In this document: positions 25,389 through 34,173 of the stretch, in pieces | How positions within the stretch are numbered: the stretch's first letter is position 1 | How the letters are laid out: every line of letters starts with the position of its first letter | Assembly: GCF_018326005.1 (NCBI RefSeq) | Contig: NZ_AP021903.1 | Coordinates: forward strand, 4,063,501 to 4,127,500 | Direction of reading: 5' to 3' | Source of the DNA: Pseudomonas sp. Seg1 | GTDB lineage: Bacteria; Pseudomonadota; Gammaproteobacteria; Pseudomonadales; Pseudomonadaceae | DNA: 64,000 bases | Translations under genes and position numbers: made by a program | The notes under the pieces: generated by a model | Database searches by the model: none | Told to the model about the DNA's origin: nothing | Seen by the model: only the letters and a program-made list of their open reading frames with translations

Positions 25389-26033
25389 ATGAGCGCTATT
25401 CGAGTCCGCAACGAACAGTTGATCCTTGCCGCTGCCAGTGAAGAGTTTGCCGCCAAGGGCTTCGACGCCACCCAGACCCGCGACATCGCGGCCCGTGCCG
25501 GGGTGCCCAAGGCCAATCTGTATTACTACTTCCAGTCCAAGGAAAACCTTTACAGCAAGGTGCTGTTGGGTTTTGTCGAGCCGCTGCTGGAGGCGTCGGC
25601 GGTGCTGCGTGAAAGCGACGATCCGCTGATTGGCTTGCGTGCCTATGTCGCTGCGCGGATTCGTATCGCCCGCGAGCACCCGGCGATTGCCAAGGTGTTC
25701 AGCGGTGAATTGTTGCTCGGGGGGCGGCAGTTGCCGGATGAGTGCCGCGATCTGTTGCACGCTGAAGCGCGGCGCAATGTCGAGTGCCTGCGCAGCTGGA
25801 TCGACCGTGGCTTGCTGGCGCCGGTGGATCCTGAACATTTGATGCTGTTCATTTGGTCGGCGACGCGTACCTACACCAATATCGGCTGGCAGATGGGCCG
25901 GATCATGCAGCGCGAGGTGCCGCTGGATGAGGACTATCAAACAGCGGCAGAAACGATTACGCGAATGGTGCTGGAGGGTGTGGTGGTGACACCGCGGGTT
26001 GGGGAAATTCGTGGGGTTTTGTTTGCCACTTGA
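25389..26033 (+). CDS. TetR/AcrR-family regulator (RutR-like)
   Basis: 214 residues from the ATG at MSAIRVRNEQ. HTH at about 10-55 (ILAAASEEFAAKGFDATQTRDIAARAGVPKANLYYYFQSKENLY). The C-terminal dimer domain, with a Trp/Arg-rich mid-section, resembles RutR-type proteins. A longer reading lacks typical TetR N-terminal composition. The divergent partner is a GNAT gene. Confidence 0.85.
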   Translation: MSAIRVRNEQLILAAASEEFAAKGFDATQTRDIAARAGVPKANLYYYFQSKENLYSKVLLGFVEPLLEASAVLRESDDPLIGLRAYVAARIRIAREHPAIAKVFSGELLLGGRQLPDECRDLLHAEARRNVECLRSWIDRGLLAPVDPEHLMLFIWSATRTYTNIGWQMGRIMQREVPLDEDYQTAAETITRMVLEGVVVTPRVGEIRGVLFAT

Positions 26034-26050
26034 GGGGATTGCGGACTGCT

Positions 26051-26098
26051 GCGTAGCCATCGGGCGGTGCGACGTTCCGCTAAATCCCCTCGCCACAG
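26051..26098. repeat. single REP-like palindrome (ATCGGGCGGTGCGACGTTCCGC type)
   Basis: A third REP class between the TetR gene and the LprI-like gene; it carries the GGTGCGACGTTCCGC core. Confidence 0.5.
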
Positions 26099-26100
26099 CG

Positions 26101-27114
26101 TCAGGGCATATGGTCCAAAGGAATCCCACGATTGCCGTTGGTGCGTTGGTACCAGGCTTGCAAAACGTCGGGCAGACGTCCTTTCCATTTCGCAGCGTTG
26201 GTGTAATAGCGCATTCGCTCCTGTCCGTTTGCTCCGTAGGTCAGCATGATGACCCAAAAATGCTGGTCGGTTGTGCTCACCATGATGCCGGTGCCGCCCA
26301 GGCCTCGCATCCACATTTCCACGACCTGACTGCCCGGTATATCGGTTGAGGGATCACCGATATGCAAGTTGCCGGAGAACTCCACCAGCTTTTGATAATC
26401 ATCCTTGAGCAAAGCGTGCAGGATCTGATTTTCTTCAGGGTTGCGCGCCAGACCAAGGCTGAGCATGTCGTAATCGAGCGTCAGTGGTTGCTCCGAGGCG
26501 ACGTAAGTGCCGGCGTAAAACACGCCCATTCCGGCGCCGCAGTCGGCATCGGAGCCGGCTTGCGAGATGTTCAGTACGCCGTTCAGGGGGGTGAAGCTCA
26601 ACGCGCACTCGCCTTCTACGTAATGTGCTTCGCCGTCCTTGAGTTCAGCGGTGCCGTCGAGGTCGCCGGAGTTGGCCCCCTCTCCCGCCGCGATATCAAA
26701 CGTAATGTGCGCAGCATCGCGGCGATGCGTGGTCAGCGTGGCTGCCGTTGATGTTCGAGAAGGAATGAGTTGCCAGGTCGCATCCCAACTGAACGGCTGA
26801 ACAGCATGCTCCAGTTCGGCCAGACGCATCACATACTGACGGCGCAAACAGGCAGTCAGCGCGCCACAGGCGTTGCGGCTCTTCAGCCACTGCCGTTGAT
26901 CAGTCTTGAGCGCCTTGGCATCGGGAACCTTGGCCAGAGTAGAACCCCAGCGTTCGGCGAGTTGCTCATCCAGTTGCGACAGATATGGATCGGCGCAAAT
27001 GGCTTTTTCGGTTTTACTCGAAGCACTGGCGCAATCGAAACTGCTGGCGTGGGTGGCGCAGGCAAACGCGAGGGTGGTCAGCGCCAAGGCATGACGGAGG
27101 GTGAAAACGAGCAT
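26101..27114 (-). CDS. exported LprI-like (DUF1311) protein with extra C-terminal domain
   Basis: 337 residues. Signal peptide to about THA (residue 23), then an N-terminal LprI-type cysteine domain (FDCASASSKTEKAICADPYLSQLDEQLA, ending NACGALTACLRRQYVMRLAEL, about 25-105). Relatives of this domain inhibit lysozyme. The remaining about 230 residues, with four aromatic-rich strands and GGTGIMVSTTDQHFWVIMLTYG, have no family I recognise. Periplasmic; role unknown. Confidence 0.75.
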   Translation of the reverse strand: MLVFTLRHALALTTLAFACATHASSFDCASASSKTEKAICADPYLSQLDEQLAERWGSTLAKVPDAKALKTDQRQWLKSRNACGALTACLRRQYVMRLAELEHAVQPFSWDATWQLIPSRTSTAATLTTHRRDAAHITFDIAAGEGANSGDLDGTAELKDGEAHYVEGECALSFTPLNGVLNISQAGSDADCGAGMGVFYAGTYVASEQPLTLDYDMLSLGLARNPEENQILHALLKDDYQKLVEFSGNLHIGDPSTDIPGSQVVEMWMRGLGGTGIMVSTTDQHFWVIMLTYGANGQERMRYYTNAAKWKGRLPDVLQAWYQRTNGNRGIPLDHMP

Positions 27115-27204
27115 CGACAGAATCCATTCTTCAAACGGCGGGCAGTATGCCAGTGCTGCTGACGAAAATCCTCGCTGGACACAAAGGTTTCAGCCGCCGC
27201 AGAT

Positions 27205-27298
27205 CCCTGTGGGAGCGGGCTTGCCCGCGAAGACGTCCGGTCAGGCAAATCCTCGGTAACTGGCACTCCGCCTCCGTGAGCAAGCCCACTCCCACAGG
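27205..27298. repeat. REP doublet (REPIN)
   Basis: Inverted CCTGTGGGAGCGGGCTTGCC copies lie between the LprI-like and isochorismatase genes. Confidence 0.85.
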
Positions 27299-27307
27299 CA
27301 ATCGGGC

Positions 27308-27841
27308 TTAGAACGCAATGTCTGCGCCCGGTTTGACATCGATCCGCGCCACGGAACCGGTGAGGTGTGCCAGATCCTTGTTGTGTTCGGCGATGATGTC
27401 TTCGGCACTCATGTTGCCGTTGTCGAGGGTGGAATGCGCATCCGCGACGAGCACCACGTCGTACCCCAACTGATGGGCCTGACGCACGGTGGCGTTGACG
27501 CAATAATCGGTTTGCAGACCGCAGATCACCAATCGCTCGAAATCTTCGGTCGGCAGCAATTTGCGCAGGTCGGTCTGGTAGAACGAATCCGGGGTGGTTT
27601 TGCTTACGCGCAGATCTTGCGGGGATGTCTCCAAACCTACGGCCAGTTGCCAGCCATCGGCACCATGAGCCAGCGGGCTGTCTTTTTCCTCATGCTGAAT
27701 CAGCACCACCGGAACCCCGGCCTTGCGTGCTCGGGTGCTGAGGTCGTTGATGGTGTCGATCACACGGTGGATGTCGTGACACTGGTATTCGCCCGAGCAC
27801 AGGGCGCGCTGGACGTCGATGATCAGTAATGCGGTGGTCAT
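27308..27841 (-). CDS. isochorismatase-family cysteine hydrolase
   Basis: 177 residues. The catalytic Asp is in LLIIDVQRAL (Asp9), the Lys in RVSKTTPDSFYQTDL and the Cys in VICGLQTDYCVNATVRQA, the complete triad of the family. It may hydrolyse an amide such as nicotinamide, or a peptide-like bond. The start has AGGAAGG six bases before ATG. It lies 67 bases downstream of the gamma-glutamyltranspeptidase gene on the same strand, so both may be co-transcribed. Confidence 0.87.
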   Translation of the reverse strand: MTTALLIIDVQRALCSGEYQCHDIHRVIDTINDLSTRARKAGVPVVLIQHEEKDSPLAHGADGWQLAVGLETSPQDLRVSKTTPDSFYQTDLRKLLPTEDFERLVICGLQTDYCVNATVRQAHQLGYDVVLVADAHSTLDNGNMSAEDIIAEHNKDLAHLTGSVARIDVKPGADIAF

Positions 27842-27908
27842 GATGAGCCTTCCTTGATCATTCCTTGAGACAGGGACGGACTGGCGTCCGCCCCCTTTTT
27901 TACGCCTC

Positions 27909-29636
27909 TCAGTAACCCAGTGACAACCCGGTATTGCGCCGTGGATCGTTGGCGCCGTAGAAACGGTTTTTGCCGACCGGTTTACCCCCCAGCGACGGCG
28001 CGCCCACCAGGATCGCGGCAATGTGGTTGGCGTCCTGCGGACCGGCGAACTTGTGGCCCCAGCTTTCGAGGATCTTCCGGGTATCCGGGCTGGCGGCGAA
28101 GTCTTCTAGGTTGGTTTCTTCCGGCATCCACTGTTGGTGGAAGCGTGGCGCATCGACCGCTTCCTGCAAGCCCATGCCGTAGTCGATGACATTGAGCATG
28201 GTCAGCAAGGTGGCGGTGATGATGCGGCTACCGCCCGGGGTGCCGACTACCATGACCACTTTGCCGTCCTTGGTGACGATGGTCGGGCTCATCGACGACA
28301 GCGGCGCCTTGCCCGGAGCAATGGCATTGGCTTCGCCTTGCACCAGCCCGTACATGTTCGGCACGCCGACCTTGGAGGTGAAGTCGTCCATTTCGTCATT
28401 GAGGATCACCCCGGTCTTGCTCGCCATCACGCCTGCGCCGAACCAATCGTTGAGGGTGTAGGTGACCGAGACCGCATTGCCCCACTTGTCGACGATCGAA
28501 TAGTGCGTGGTGTTGCTGCCTTCGTGGGGCGCGACGCCGGGTTTCAGCTCGGCCGAGACGCCAGCCTTTTGTGGCTGGATCGCATCACGCAGCTTGGTCG
28601 CGTAGTTCTTGTCGAGCAGGTGCTCGATCGGGTTTTTCACAAAATCCGGATCGCCGAGGTAGCTGTTGCGATCGACATAAGCGTGACGCATCGCTTCGAT
28701 CTGATAGTGCATGCCCTGGGCCGAATGGAAGCCCAGATCCTTCATCGGATAGCCTTCAAGGATGTTCATGATCTGACAGATCACCACCCCGCCGGAGCTT
28801 GGCGGTGGTGCGGAAACTACGTGGTAGCCACGGTAATCGCATTCCACCGGAGCCAGTTCACGGGTTTTGTATTTGTCGAGGTCGGCCTGGGTGATGATGC
28901 CTTTGTTGGCCTGACTGGAGGTGACGATGGCGTCGGCGACCCAGCCTTTGTAGAAACCGTCGGCACCTTTTTCAGAGATGGTGCGCAGGGTTTTTGCCAG
29001 GTCTTTCTGCATCAGTTTCTGCCCGACCTGCATCGGCTCGCCATTACTCAGGAAGATCGAGCCGGAATCGCGGATGTCCTTTTTGAACACATCCGTAGCG
29101 TATTCGAGCAGTTCGACATCACCCTGCTGCAACTCGAAACCGTCTTCAGCCAATTTGATCGCCGGGGCGATCATCTCCTTGCGCTGTTTGGTGCCGTACT
29201 TGCTCAGCGCCAGCTCCATGCCGGACACGGTGCCCGGCACGCCAACCGCCAGATGGCCCCGGGTGCTGAGGTCCGGGATGACGTTGCCGTCCTTGTCGAG
29301 GTACATGTTGGCCGTCGCGGCCAGCGGGGCTTTTTCACGGAAGTCGAGGAAGGTCTTGCGCCCGTCTGCCAGTTGAATGGTCATGAATCCGCCGCCACCC
29401 AGGTTGCCCGCTGCGGGATAAACCACCGCCAGCGCATAACCCACCGCGACCGCCGCATCGACGGCGTTACCGCCGTTTTTCAACACATCGACGCCCACAT
29501 GCGTGGCCAGATGTTGCGCGGTGACCACCATGCCGTTTTCCGCCGCAACCGGTGCCACCGAGGCAGCGTGAGCCATGAGACAGCTGAGTGCCAGTGAGGT
29601 CGCTATCAGCGATCTGGCCAAAGGTTCGTACTTCAT
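27909..29636 (-). CDS. ggt: gamma-glutamyltranspeptidase
   Basis: 575 residues (E. coli GGT has 580). Signal peptide ends about AHA (residue 24). The nucleophile Thr is the first Thr of TTHYSIVDKWGNAVSVTYTLN, after EGSN; it becomes the N-terminus of the small subunit after self-cleavage. Other motifs: AVDAAVAVGYALAVVYPAAGNLGGGGFM and PLSSMSPTIV. It splits glutathione and gamma-glutamyl compounds in the periplasm. The start is the ATG that gives a proper signal; an earlier start adds a charged leader. Confidence 0.93.
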   Translation of the reverse strand: MKYEPLARSLIATSLALSCLMAHAASVAPVAAENGMVVTAQHLATHVGVDVLKNGGNAVDAAVAVGYALAVVYPAAGNLGGGGFMTIQLADGRKTFLDFREKAPLAATANMYLDKDGNVIPDLSTRGHLAVGVPGTVSGMELALSKYGTKQRKEMIAPAIKLAEDGFELQQGDVELLEYATDVFKKDIRDSGSIFLSNGEPMQVGQKLMQKDLAKTLRTISEKGADGFYKGWVADAIVTSSQANKGIITQADLDKYKTRELAPVECDYRGYHVVSAPPPSSGGVVICQIMNILEGYPMKDLGFHSAQGMHYQIEAMRHAYVDRNSYLGDPDFVKNPIEHLLDKNYATKLRDAIQPQKAGVSAELKPGVAPHEGSNTTHYSIVDKWGNAVSVTYTLNDWFGAGVMASKTGVILNDEMDDFTSKVGVPNMYGLVQGEANAIAPGKAPLSSMSPTIVTKDGKVVMVVGTPGGSRIITATLLTMLNVIDYGMGLQEAVDAPRFHQQWMPEETNLEDFAASPDTRKILESWGHKFAGPQDANHIAAILVGAPSLGGKPVGKNRFYGANDPRRNTGLSLGY

Positions 29637-29788
29637 GAGTCGATCTCTTTTTTTGTTTTTAGGGTCTGTGCAAAACAGAGGGGAACGCTTCAAGAGCAAC
29701 AAGCAGTATGGTCGGCTTTACGGTTTGCGCCTCCCCGATCAGCCAGTATGCTGGGCGTCGTTACCGTGCCGATCCGGAGTTCTTCCCG

Positions 29789-30304
29789 ATGCCCTACACG
29801 TTCATCACCCTGCCCTCGCCGGTCGGCGAGCTGAAGCTGGTCGCGAACGGTTCACGACTGGCGGCCATCCTCTGGGAAAACGACAAACCGAACCGCGTGC
29901 GTCTGGGGCCGATGAGTGAGGCACCGGATAATCCGGTCCTGATCAACACAGCACGACAGCTGGAAGAATATTTTGCCGGGACACGCAATTGCTTCGATCT
30001 GGAACTGGATTTTGCCGGCACCGATTTTCAGAAAAAGGTGTGGGCGGCGTTGCTGACCATTCCTTTTGGGGAAACTCGCACGTACAGCCAGATTGCCGAG
30101 CAGATCGGCAATCCGAGTGCGGTGCGCGCAGTGGGAGCGGCGAACGGACGGAATCCGATTTCGATAGTCGCGCCGTGCCATCGGGTCATCGGGGCGTCGG
30201 GGAAATTGACCGGGTTTGCTGGCGGGCTTGAGGCAAAGGAGCGGTTGTTGAGGCTGGAGGGTAGCCAGTGGTCGGAGGTAGGTCGAACGGGGGAACTGTT
30301 TTAG
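29789..30304 (+). CDS. ogt: methylated-DNA-protein-cysteine S-methyltransferase
   Basis: 171 residues. The acceptor Cys is in IVAPCHRVIG, and the binding-site helix is QKKVWAALLTIPFGETRTYSQIA, both typical of Ogt/Ada-C proteins. It repairs O6-methylguanine by taking the alkyl group onto its own Cys. The start at MPYTFITLPSPVGELKL is the usual N-terminus of the family. Confidence 0.9.
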   Translation: MPYTFITLPSPVGELKLVANGSRLAAILWENDKPNRVRLGPMSEAPDNPVLINTARQLEEYFAGTRNCFDLELDFAGTDFQKKVWAALLTIPFGETRTYSQIAEQIGNPSAVRAVGAANGRNPISIVAPCHRVIGASGKLTGFAGGLEAKERLLRLEGSQWSEVGRTGELF

Positions 30305-30315
30305 CCTCCGCGTTT

Positions 30316-30409
30316 GTGGCGAGGGAGCTTGCTCCCGCTCCAGTGCGCAGCACTGGCAAAATATTGGGGCCGCTGCGCAGCCCAGCGGGAGCAAGCTCCC
30401 TCGGCACAA
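30316..30409. repeat. REP doublet (GAGGGAGCTTGCTCCC type)
   Basis: Inverted GCGAGGGAGCTTGCTCCCGC copies lie between convergent genes. Confidence 0.85.
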
Positions 30410-30415
30410 TGGTAT

Positions 30416-31006
30416 TCAGTCGGTAAACAGATTATTCATCGCCGCGAATTGCAGCAGCATGATGGTCTTGGCATCGCAGATCTCACCGCGCTGGAACGCC
30501 GCCAATGCCTCGTCGAAACCCCACTCCAGCACTTCCAGCTCTTCGGTCTCTTCTTCCAGACCGCCACCGTTGCCGACCTTCGACGCCGAGTCGTACTCGG
30601 CGATGAAGAAGTGCAGTTTCTCGGTGACCGAACCGGGGCTCATGTAAGCCTCGAACACCTTCTTGACGTCGTGCACGCGATAACCGGTTTCCTCTTCGGC
30701 TTCATCGCGAATACGCTGCTCCGGCGCAGCACCTTCCAGCAACCCCGCCGCCACTTCGATCAACAGGCCGTCATGGCCATTGACGAACACCGGCAGGCGG
30801 AACTGTCGGGTCAGCACCACTGAGCGCTTTTCGCGATTGAACAGCAGAATCGCCGCGCCATTGCCTCGGTCATACACCTCGCGGGTCTGACGCTGCCACT
30901 CGCCGTTATTGCGGTGATAGTCAAAGGTGACTTTCTTCAACAGATACCAGTCGTGGGACAACACCTCGGTATCGATAATGTTGACCCGCTCGGCTGTGTT
31001 GGACAT
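30416..31006 (-). CDS. NUDIX hydrolase, GDP-mannose pyrophosphatase-like (NudK)
   Basis: 196 residues. The Nudix box is GLLEGAAPEQRIRDEAEEETGY, with an RDEAEEETG form as in the NudK group. The N-terminal region (TEVLSHDWYLLKKVTFDYHR) matches that subfamily. It hydrolyses nucleotide sugars. I chose the ATG at MSNTAERVN; earlier starts would add a stretch overlapping the terminator of the chitinase gene. Confidence 0.87.
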   Translation of the reverse strand: MSNTAERVNIIDTEVLSHDWYLLKKVTFDYHRNNGEWQRQTREVYDRGNGAAILLFNREKRSVVLTRQFRLPVFVNGHDGLLIEVAAGLLEGAAPEQRIRDEAEEETGYRVHDVKKVFEAYMSPGSVTEKLHFFIAEYDSASKVGNGGGLEEETEELEVLEWGFDEALAAFQRGEICDAKTIMLLQFAAMNNLFTD

Positions 31007-31063
31007 GACGCCTGATCCTTTTGTCATCAGAAAGCGTCCATAGTCGATCAATCGAACCCACAA

Positions 31064-31095
31064 AAAAAGCCCGGCAGCGCTACCGGGCTTTTTAT
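31064..31095. terminator. rho-independent terminator of the chitinase operon
   Basis: AAAAAGCCCGG / CCGGGCTTTTT stem just beyond the chitinase stop. Confidence 0.9.
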
Positions 31096-31101
31096 TGGCG
31101 A

Positions 31102-32160
31102 TTAACGGGCCATGTGCGACAGCGTTTCATCCACTACTGGCGTGCTTGCCTGCACGCCCGTGATCAGCGGGCCGTAGCGCCGACTGAACTCCCAGTTGTA
31201 CGGCACACGATCCTTGCTGACGCCGTTGTCCCAGTTCACCGACCAGGTCATCAGGCCTTTGATCAGGTGCCCTTTGATCGCCAGCCGTTTGAGCACATTG
31301 CCGACGACGGTCTTGTCGATCACATAACCGGTGGCGGCAGCGTCGACGTTGGCGGGCAGGCCGATGACGAACTTGTCCGCCGCGATCTTCGTGAACCCTC
31401 GAGTGCCGGTCACCAGACTTTCGGTCAGGTAATAGAGGAAATCCTCTTTCAGCGCATCGTTGTTCTGCGCGATCCACGCGCCGGCGCCGTTGTTGGCCTC
31501 CGGCACCCAGACCCCGTCGCCACCCTGATTGTAGAACTGCGGTGCGATGAAATCGTAGTAGCCTTCCAGCGCTTGCAGGTAACCGACGTACTTGCCGTTG
31601 CTGGTGAGGTACGGAAACTCCGGGGCCATGCTGATGATGAAGTGCTTGCCCTGGCCGGCGTAGTGATCCTTGACCAGTTTCAGCGCAGCCGGGAGCACGG
31701 TCTTGTTGGCGGCGAAATCAATCGCGCTCTGTTCAAGATCGATGTCCAGACCATCGAAGCCGTAGGTTTCCACCAGGCGGATGATTTCATTGGCCAGTGG
31801 TTGCTCCTGACCGCTGCGCAGTTCGATGTGCGCATCGGCTCCGCCAAGGGAGATCAGCACCGCCCGCCCCTGACTGTTGAGCACGCCGACCTGGCGGCGA
31901 AACTCGGCATCGGAAACGTTGAACGGCTTGAAGGTCGGAATCCCGCTGCCTTTCATGAAGGCCACGGCGACGACGTTGTATTCCTTGGGTACATCCTCCA
32001 GCGCGATGCTGGCAAACCGGCCCTGCCGATAGCCGTCGCTGGGTCCCGCCGGCCAGTTGTGCCAGAAGCCCATGAGGATCTTTTTGCCGGCGATGCTCGG
32101 CATCAGCGAAGCCGCATCGGTCGCCGCATTCTGCAATAAAGTGAAGTCGATTTTTGACAT
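31102..32160 (-). CDS. GH18 chitinase without recognisable signal peptide
   Basis: 352 residues, catalytic domain only. The DGxDxDxE motif spans 136-143 (FDGLDIDLEQ), with the catalytic acid Glu143; MAPEF and APQFYNQGG give the other subsite strands. The N-terminus (MSKIDFTLLQNAAT) has no hydrophobic signal, and no chitin-binding domain follows. It hydrolyses chitin or chito-oligomers. It lies 43 bases downstream of the AA10 gene on the same strand and ends at a strong terminator. Some Pseudomonas chitinases, such as ChiC of P. aeruginosa, are likewise leaderless and are released by a non-classical route. Confidence 0.9.
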   Translation of the reverse strand: MSKIDFTLLQNAATDAASLMPSIAGKKILMGFWHNWPAGPSDGYRQGRFASIALEDVPKEYNVVAVAFMKGSGIPTFKPFNVSDAEFRRQVGVLNSQGRAVLISLGGADAHIELRSGQEQPLANEIIRLVETYGFDGLDIDLEQSAIDFAANKTVLPAALKLVKDHYAGQGKHFIISMAPEFPYLTSNGKYVGYLQALEGYYDFIAPQFYNQGGDGVWVPEANNGAGAWIAQNNDALKEDFLYYLTESLVTGTRGFTKIAADKFVIGLPANVDAAATGYVIDKTVVGNVLKRLAIKGHLIKGLMTWSVNWDNGVSKDRVPYNWEFSRRYGPLITGVQASTPVVDETLSHMAR

Positions 32161-32203
32161 GTTCTAATCCTTCAGAACGTGTGGATTGGGCGACGCTGCG
32201 CCG

Positions 32204-32839
32204 TTATTTGAAGTCGACGTCGAAGGCCTGATAGAAGGCGTTACCGGTGTTGGCAACGATCCACATCAGTACGATGACGTGATGCCCCTTCTTGTTGGCC
32301 GGTAGTTTCACTTCGTGATCGACCTTGGCCTTCATCTCACCCGCGTGGCTGTAGTACGGAACCTGAGTGTAGAAGTCTTCGAAAAACGGTTGCGCCTCCA
32401 GTTGCGCACGGGTGATGCGCTGCTGCGGATCCCAGCCATCCTTGGTGATCAGCCAGCGGTAGCCACGGGTGGTATGCGCCGCGGTGTACACCCAGTTGAC
32501 CTTGAGGGTCTGGCCCGCGGTGACGTTGAGCAACGGCCAGGCGAACGGACGATTGAGCTTCTTGCTCATTTCCTCACTGGTGAAGTTCACGCAATCGCGA
32601 GCGTCGGACTTGCCGCCACTGAGAATGTAGCCGTCAGTGGGCGGCGTGACGCTGTCACTGTCGCTGCCATAGGGCGCCGGGAACGGCCCGGCCGCCAGTG
32701 CCGGAAAGTTCTTGCCGCCTTCCATTTCGTTGACCTGCCAACCGGCCAGCAACCCGAGATCGATGGCCACCGAGCCACGGCTCGCTGGAGAGGTGACGCG
32801 ACCATGTCGCAGTTGGGTTTCCAGATTTGCCTGATTCAT
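32204..32839 (-). CDS. AA10 lytic polysaccharide monooxygenase, leaderless
   Basis: 211 residues. The AA10 copper site is visible: His12 in RHGRVTSPASRG (the histidine that must be N-terminal in the active enzyme), His122 in YTAAHTTRGY, and an axial Phe near the C-terminus (QAFDVDF). It cleaves chitin by oxidation and boosts the chitinase that follows. Only 11 residues precede the first His and they are not a signal peptide, so the mature N-terminus must arise some other way. The start is the ATG eight bases after ACGGAG. Confidence 0.88.
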   Translation of the reverse strand: MNQANLETQLRHGRVTSPASRGSVAIDLGLLAGWQVNEMEGGKNFPALAAGPFPAPYGSDSDSVTPPTDGYILSGGKSDARDCVNFTSEEMSKKLNRPFAWPLLNVTAGQTLKVNWVYTAAHTTRGYRWLITKDGWDPQQRITRAQLEAQPFFEDFYTQVPYYSHAGEMKAKVDHEVKLPANKKGHHVIVLMWIVANTGNAFYQAFDVDFK

Positions 32840-33006
32840 GTTTTTCACTCCGTTGATTTAAGAACTCTCCTTCCCGAGGAGAGGCCTTCAAGCTAACGGA
32901 GGGGGATTTTTTGTCCATCGGCGGTTTTGTCGCAGTCTGCCCGGTCACAATTCGCAAAACACCGAAAATACTGGATAGATATACAGCTTATTGCGACAGC
33001 TCGCAC

Positions 33007-33036
33007 TCGACGTATAGCCAAAGACGTACACGTCGA
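33007..33036. promoter_or_regulatory. dyad symmetry upstream of the AA10-chitinase operon
   Basis: TCGACGT (33007-33013) and ACGTCGA (33030-33036) form an inverted repeat, with GACGTACACGTC inside it as a second small palindrome. No T run follows, so a protein-binding site is more likely than a terminator. Confidence 0.35.
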
Positions 33037-33061
33037 AGTTGTGAAATCCCGCATTGGCTAC

Positions 33062-33499
33062 TCATGGCAGTTGTGCCTGAAACTCCTTTTCGTACTGACC
33101 GGCCAGCTGCACTTTCTGTTTTTCGTTGAGCAATTTGCCGGCCATCTGGAAGAACTTCTGCTCTTCTTCCTTGAGGTGGTGGTGGACCTTGTCCGAAAGC
33201 TTTTTCGCCGTGGCGAGCCACGCCGGACTGGACATCTCGGTCTCGTCCAGCTCTTCCATCATCTCGTCCATTTCGTGGTGCTCGGAAATGGCGTGACGGC
33301 TGAGATCGACACCGTTGTCGAACTCCATCAGCGGGATATAGAAATGGCGTTCTTCAGCGGTTTCGTGGGCTTGCAGTTCAGCCTTGAGCTGCTTGTAGGC
33401 CTCGACCCGTTCCGGGCTGTCACCGCTGGTCTCGATCAGGGCTTTGGCGTAGGTGCGCTGGCGGTCATGGCTTTCGCGAAGGGCTTCGAAAATGTTCAT
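33062..33499 (-). CDS. hemerythrin-like (HHE) domain protein
   Basis: 145 residues, a four-helix bundle of the hemerythrin HHE type: LRESHDRQR, LQAHETAEERHFYIPL, AISEHHEMDEMMEEL and VHHHLKEEEQKFF supply the His and Glu ligands for a diiron site. Such small bacterial proteins sense or store O2, NO or iron. Cytoplasmic. On the same strand as, and upstream of, the AA10 gene, but 222 bases away, so probably separate. Confidence 0.87.
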   Translation of the reverse strand: MNIFEALRESHDRQRTYAKALIETSGDSPERVEAYKQLKAELQAHETAEERHFYIPLMEFDNGVDLSRHAISEHHEMDEMMEELDETEMSSPAWLATAKKLSDKVHHHLKEEEQKFFQMAGKLLNEKQKVQLAGQYEKEFQAQLP

Positions 33500-33648
33500 G
33501 GGGTGTCCTCATCAACCGCGTTCTGGAATGACGCTGTAGAAAGCTAGACCGCAGCGCGAGCGCGGCGGTTCCACCGGGTTGCAGCGGGGCTTGGAAGACA
33601 TCCCCTGCACAGGATAGGCTGCGGGTTCTCACCACAAGGAAGTCATGC

Positions 33649-34074
33649 ATGAACTTGCGTATCGAGTTGTCGAACAACCCCACCGACGAACAACGCCAAG
33701 CCATACTCTTGCCCCTGATTGCGTATAACGATGCCAAAACGGGCGGCTCAAAGTCCGAACCGTTCGCCCTCATGGTGCGCGATGACCACGACACAATCCT
33801 TGGCGGTTTGTATGGCCGTGTGATTTTTCAGTGGATGTTCATTGAGTTGCTGTCAGTGCCCGAACAGGGCCGGGGACGGGGCATTGGCTCGGAACTGATG
33901 GCCATGGCCGAAGCGTTGGCCAGAGAGAAGAATTGCCTGGGCATGTGGCTGGACACCTTCGACTTTCAGGCGCCGGGGTTTTACCAGAAGCTGGGGTTCA
34001 GCCAGTTTGGTGAAATCGTCGATTATCCGCCGGGGCACAAGCGGCATTTTTTCCAGAAGCGCTTGATGGATTGA
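33649..34074 (+). CDS. GNAT-family N-acetyltransferase
   Basis: 141 residues with LSVPEQGRGRGIGSELMAMAEALARE (acetyl-CoA loop) and a C-terminal strand with FYQKLGFSQFGE. Substrate unknown. The start ATG is preceded by ACAAGGAAGTC. Confidence 0.85.
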   Translation: MNLRIELSNNPTDEQRQAILLPLIAYNDAKTGGSKSEPFALMVRDDHDTILGGLYGRVIFQWMFIELLSVPEQGRGRGIGSELMAMAEALAREKNCLGMWLDTFDFQAPGFYQKLGFSQFGEIVDYPPGHKRHFFQKRLMD

Positions 34075-34085
34075 ATTTGACGGCC

Positions 34086-34151
34086 CCTTCGCGAGCAGGC
34101 TCGCTCCCACCTTGAAATGCATTGCTGTGGGAGCGAGCCTGCTTGCGAAGA
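34086..34151. repeat. REP doublet (GCGAGCAGGCTCGC type)
   Basis: Two inverted GCAGGCTCGCTCCCAC copies separated by about 15 bp. Confidence 0.8.
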
Positions 34152-34173
34152 CGGAAGCAGCCTCAACACATCA

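Noticed and set aside
30416..31006. NudK as an ADP-ribose pyrophosphatase
   Set aside because: The RDEAEEETG form and N-terminal pattern fit NudK better, but substrate is not settled.
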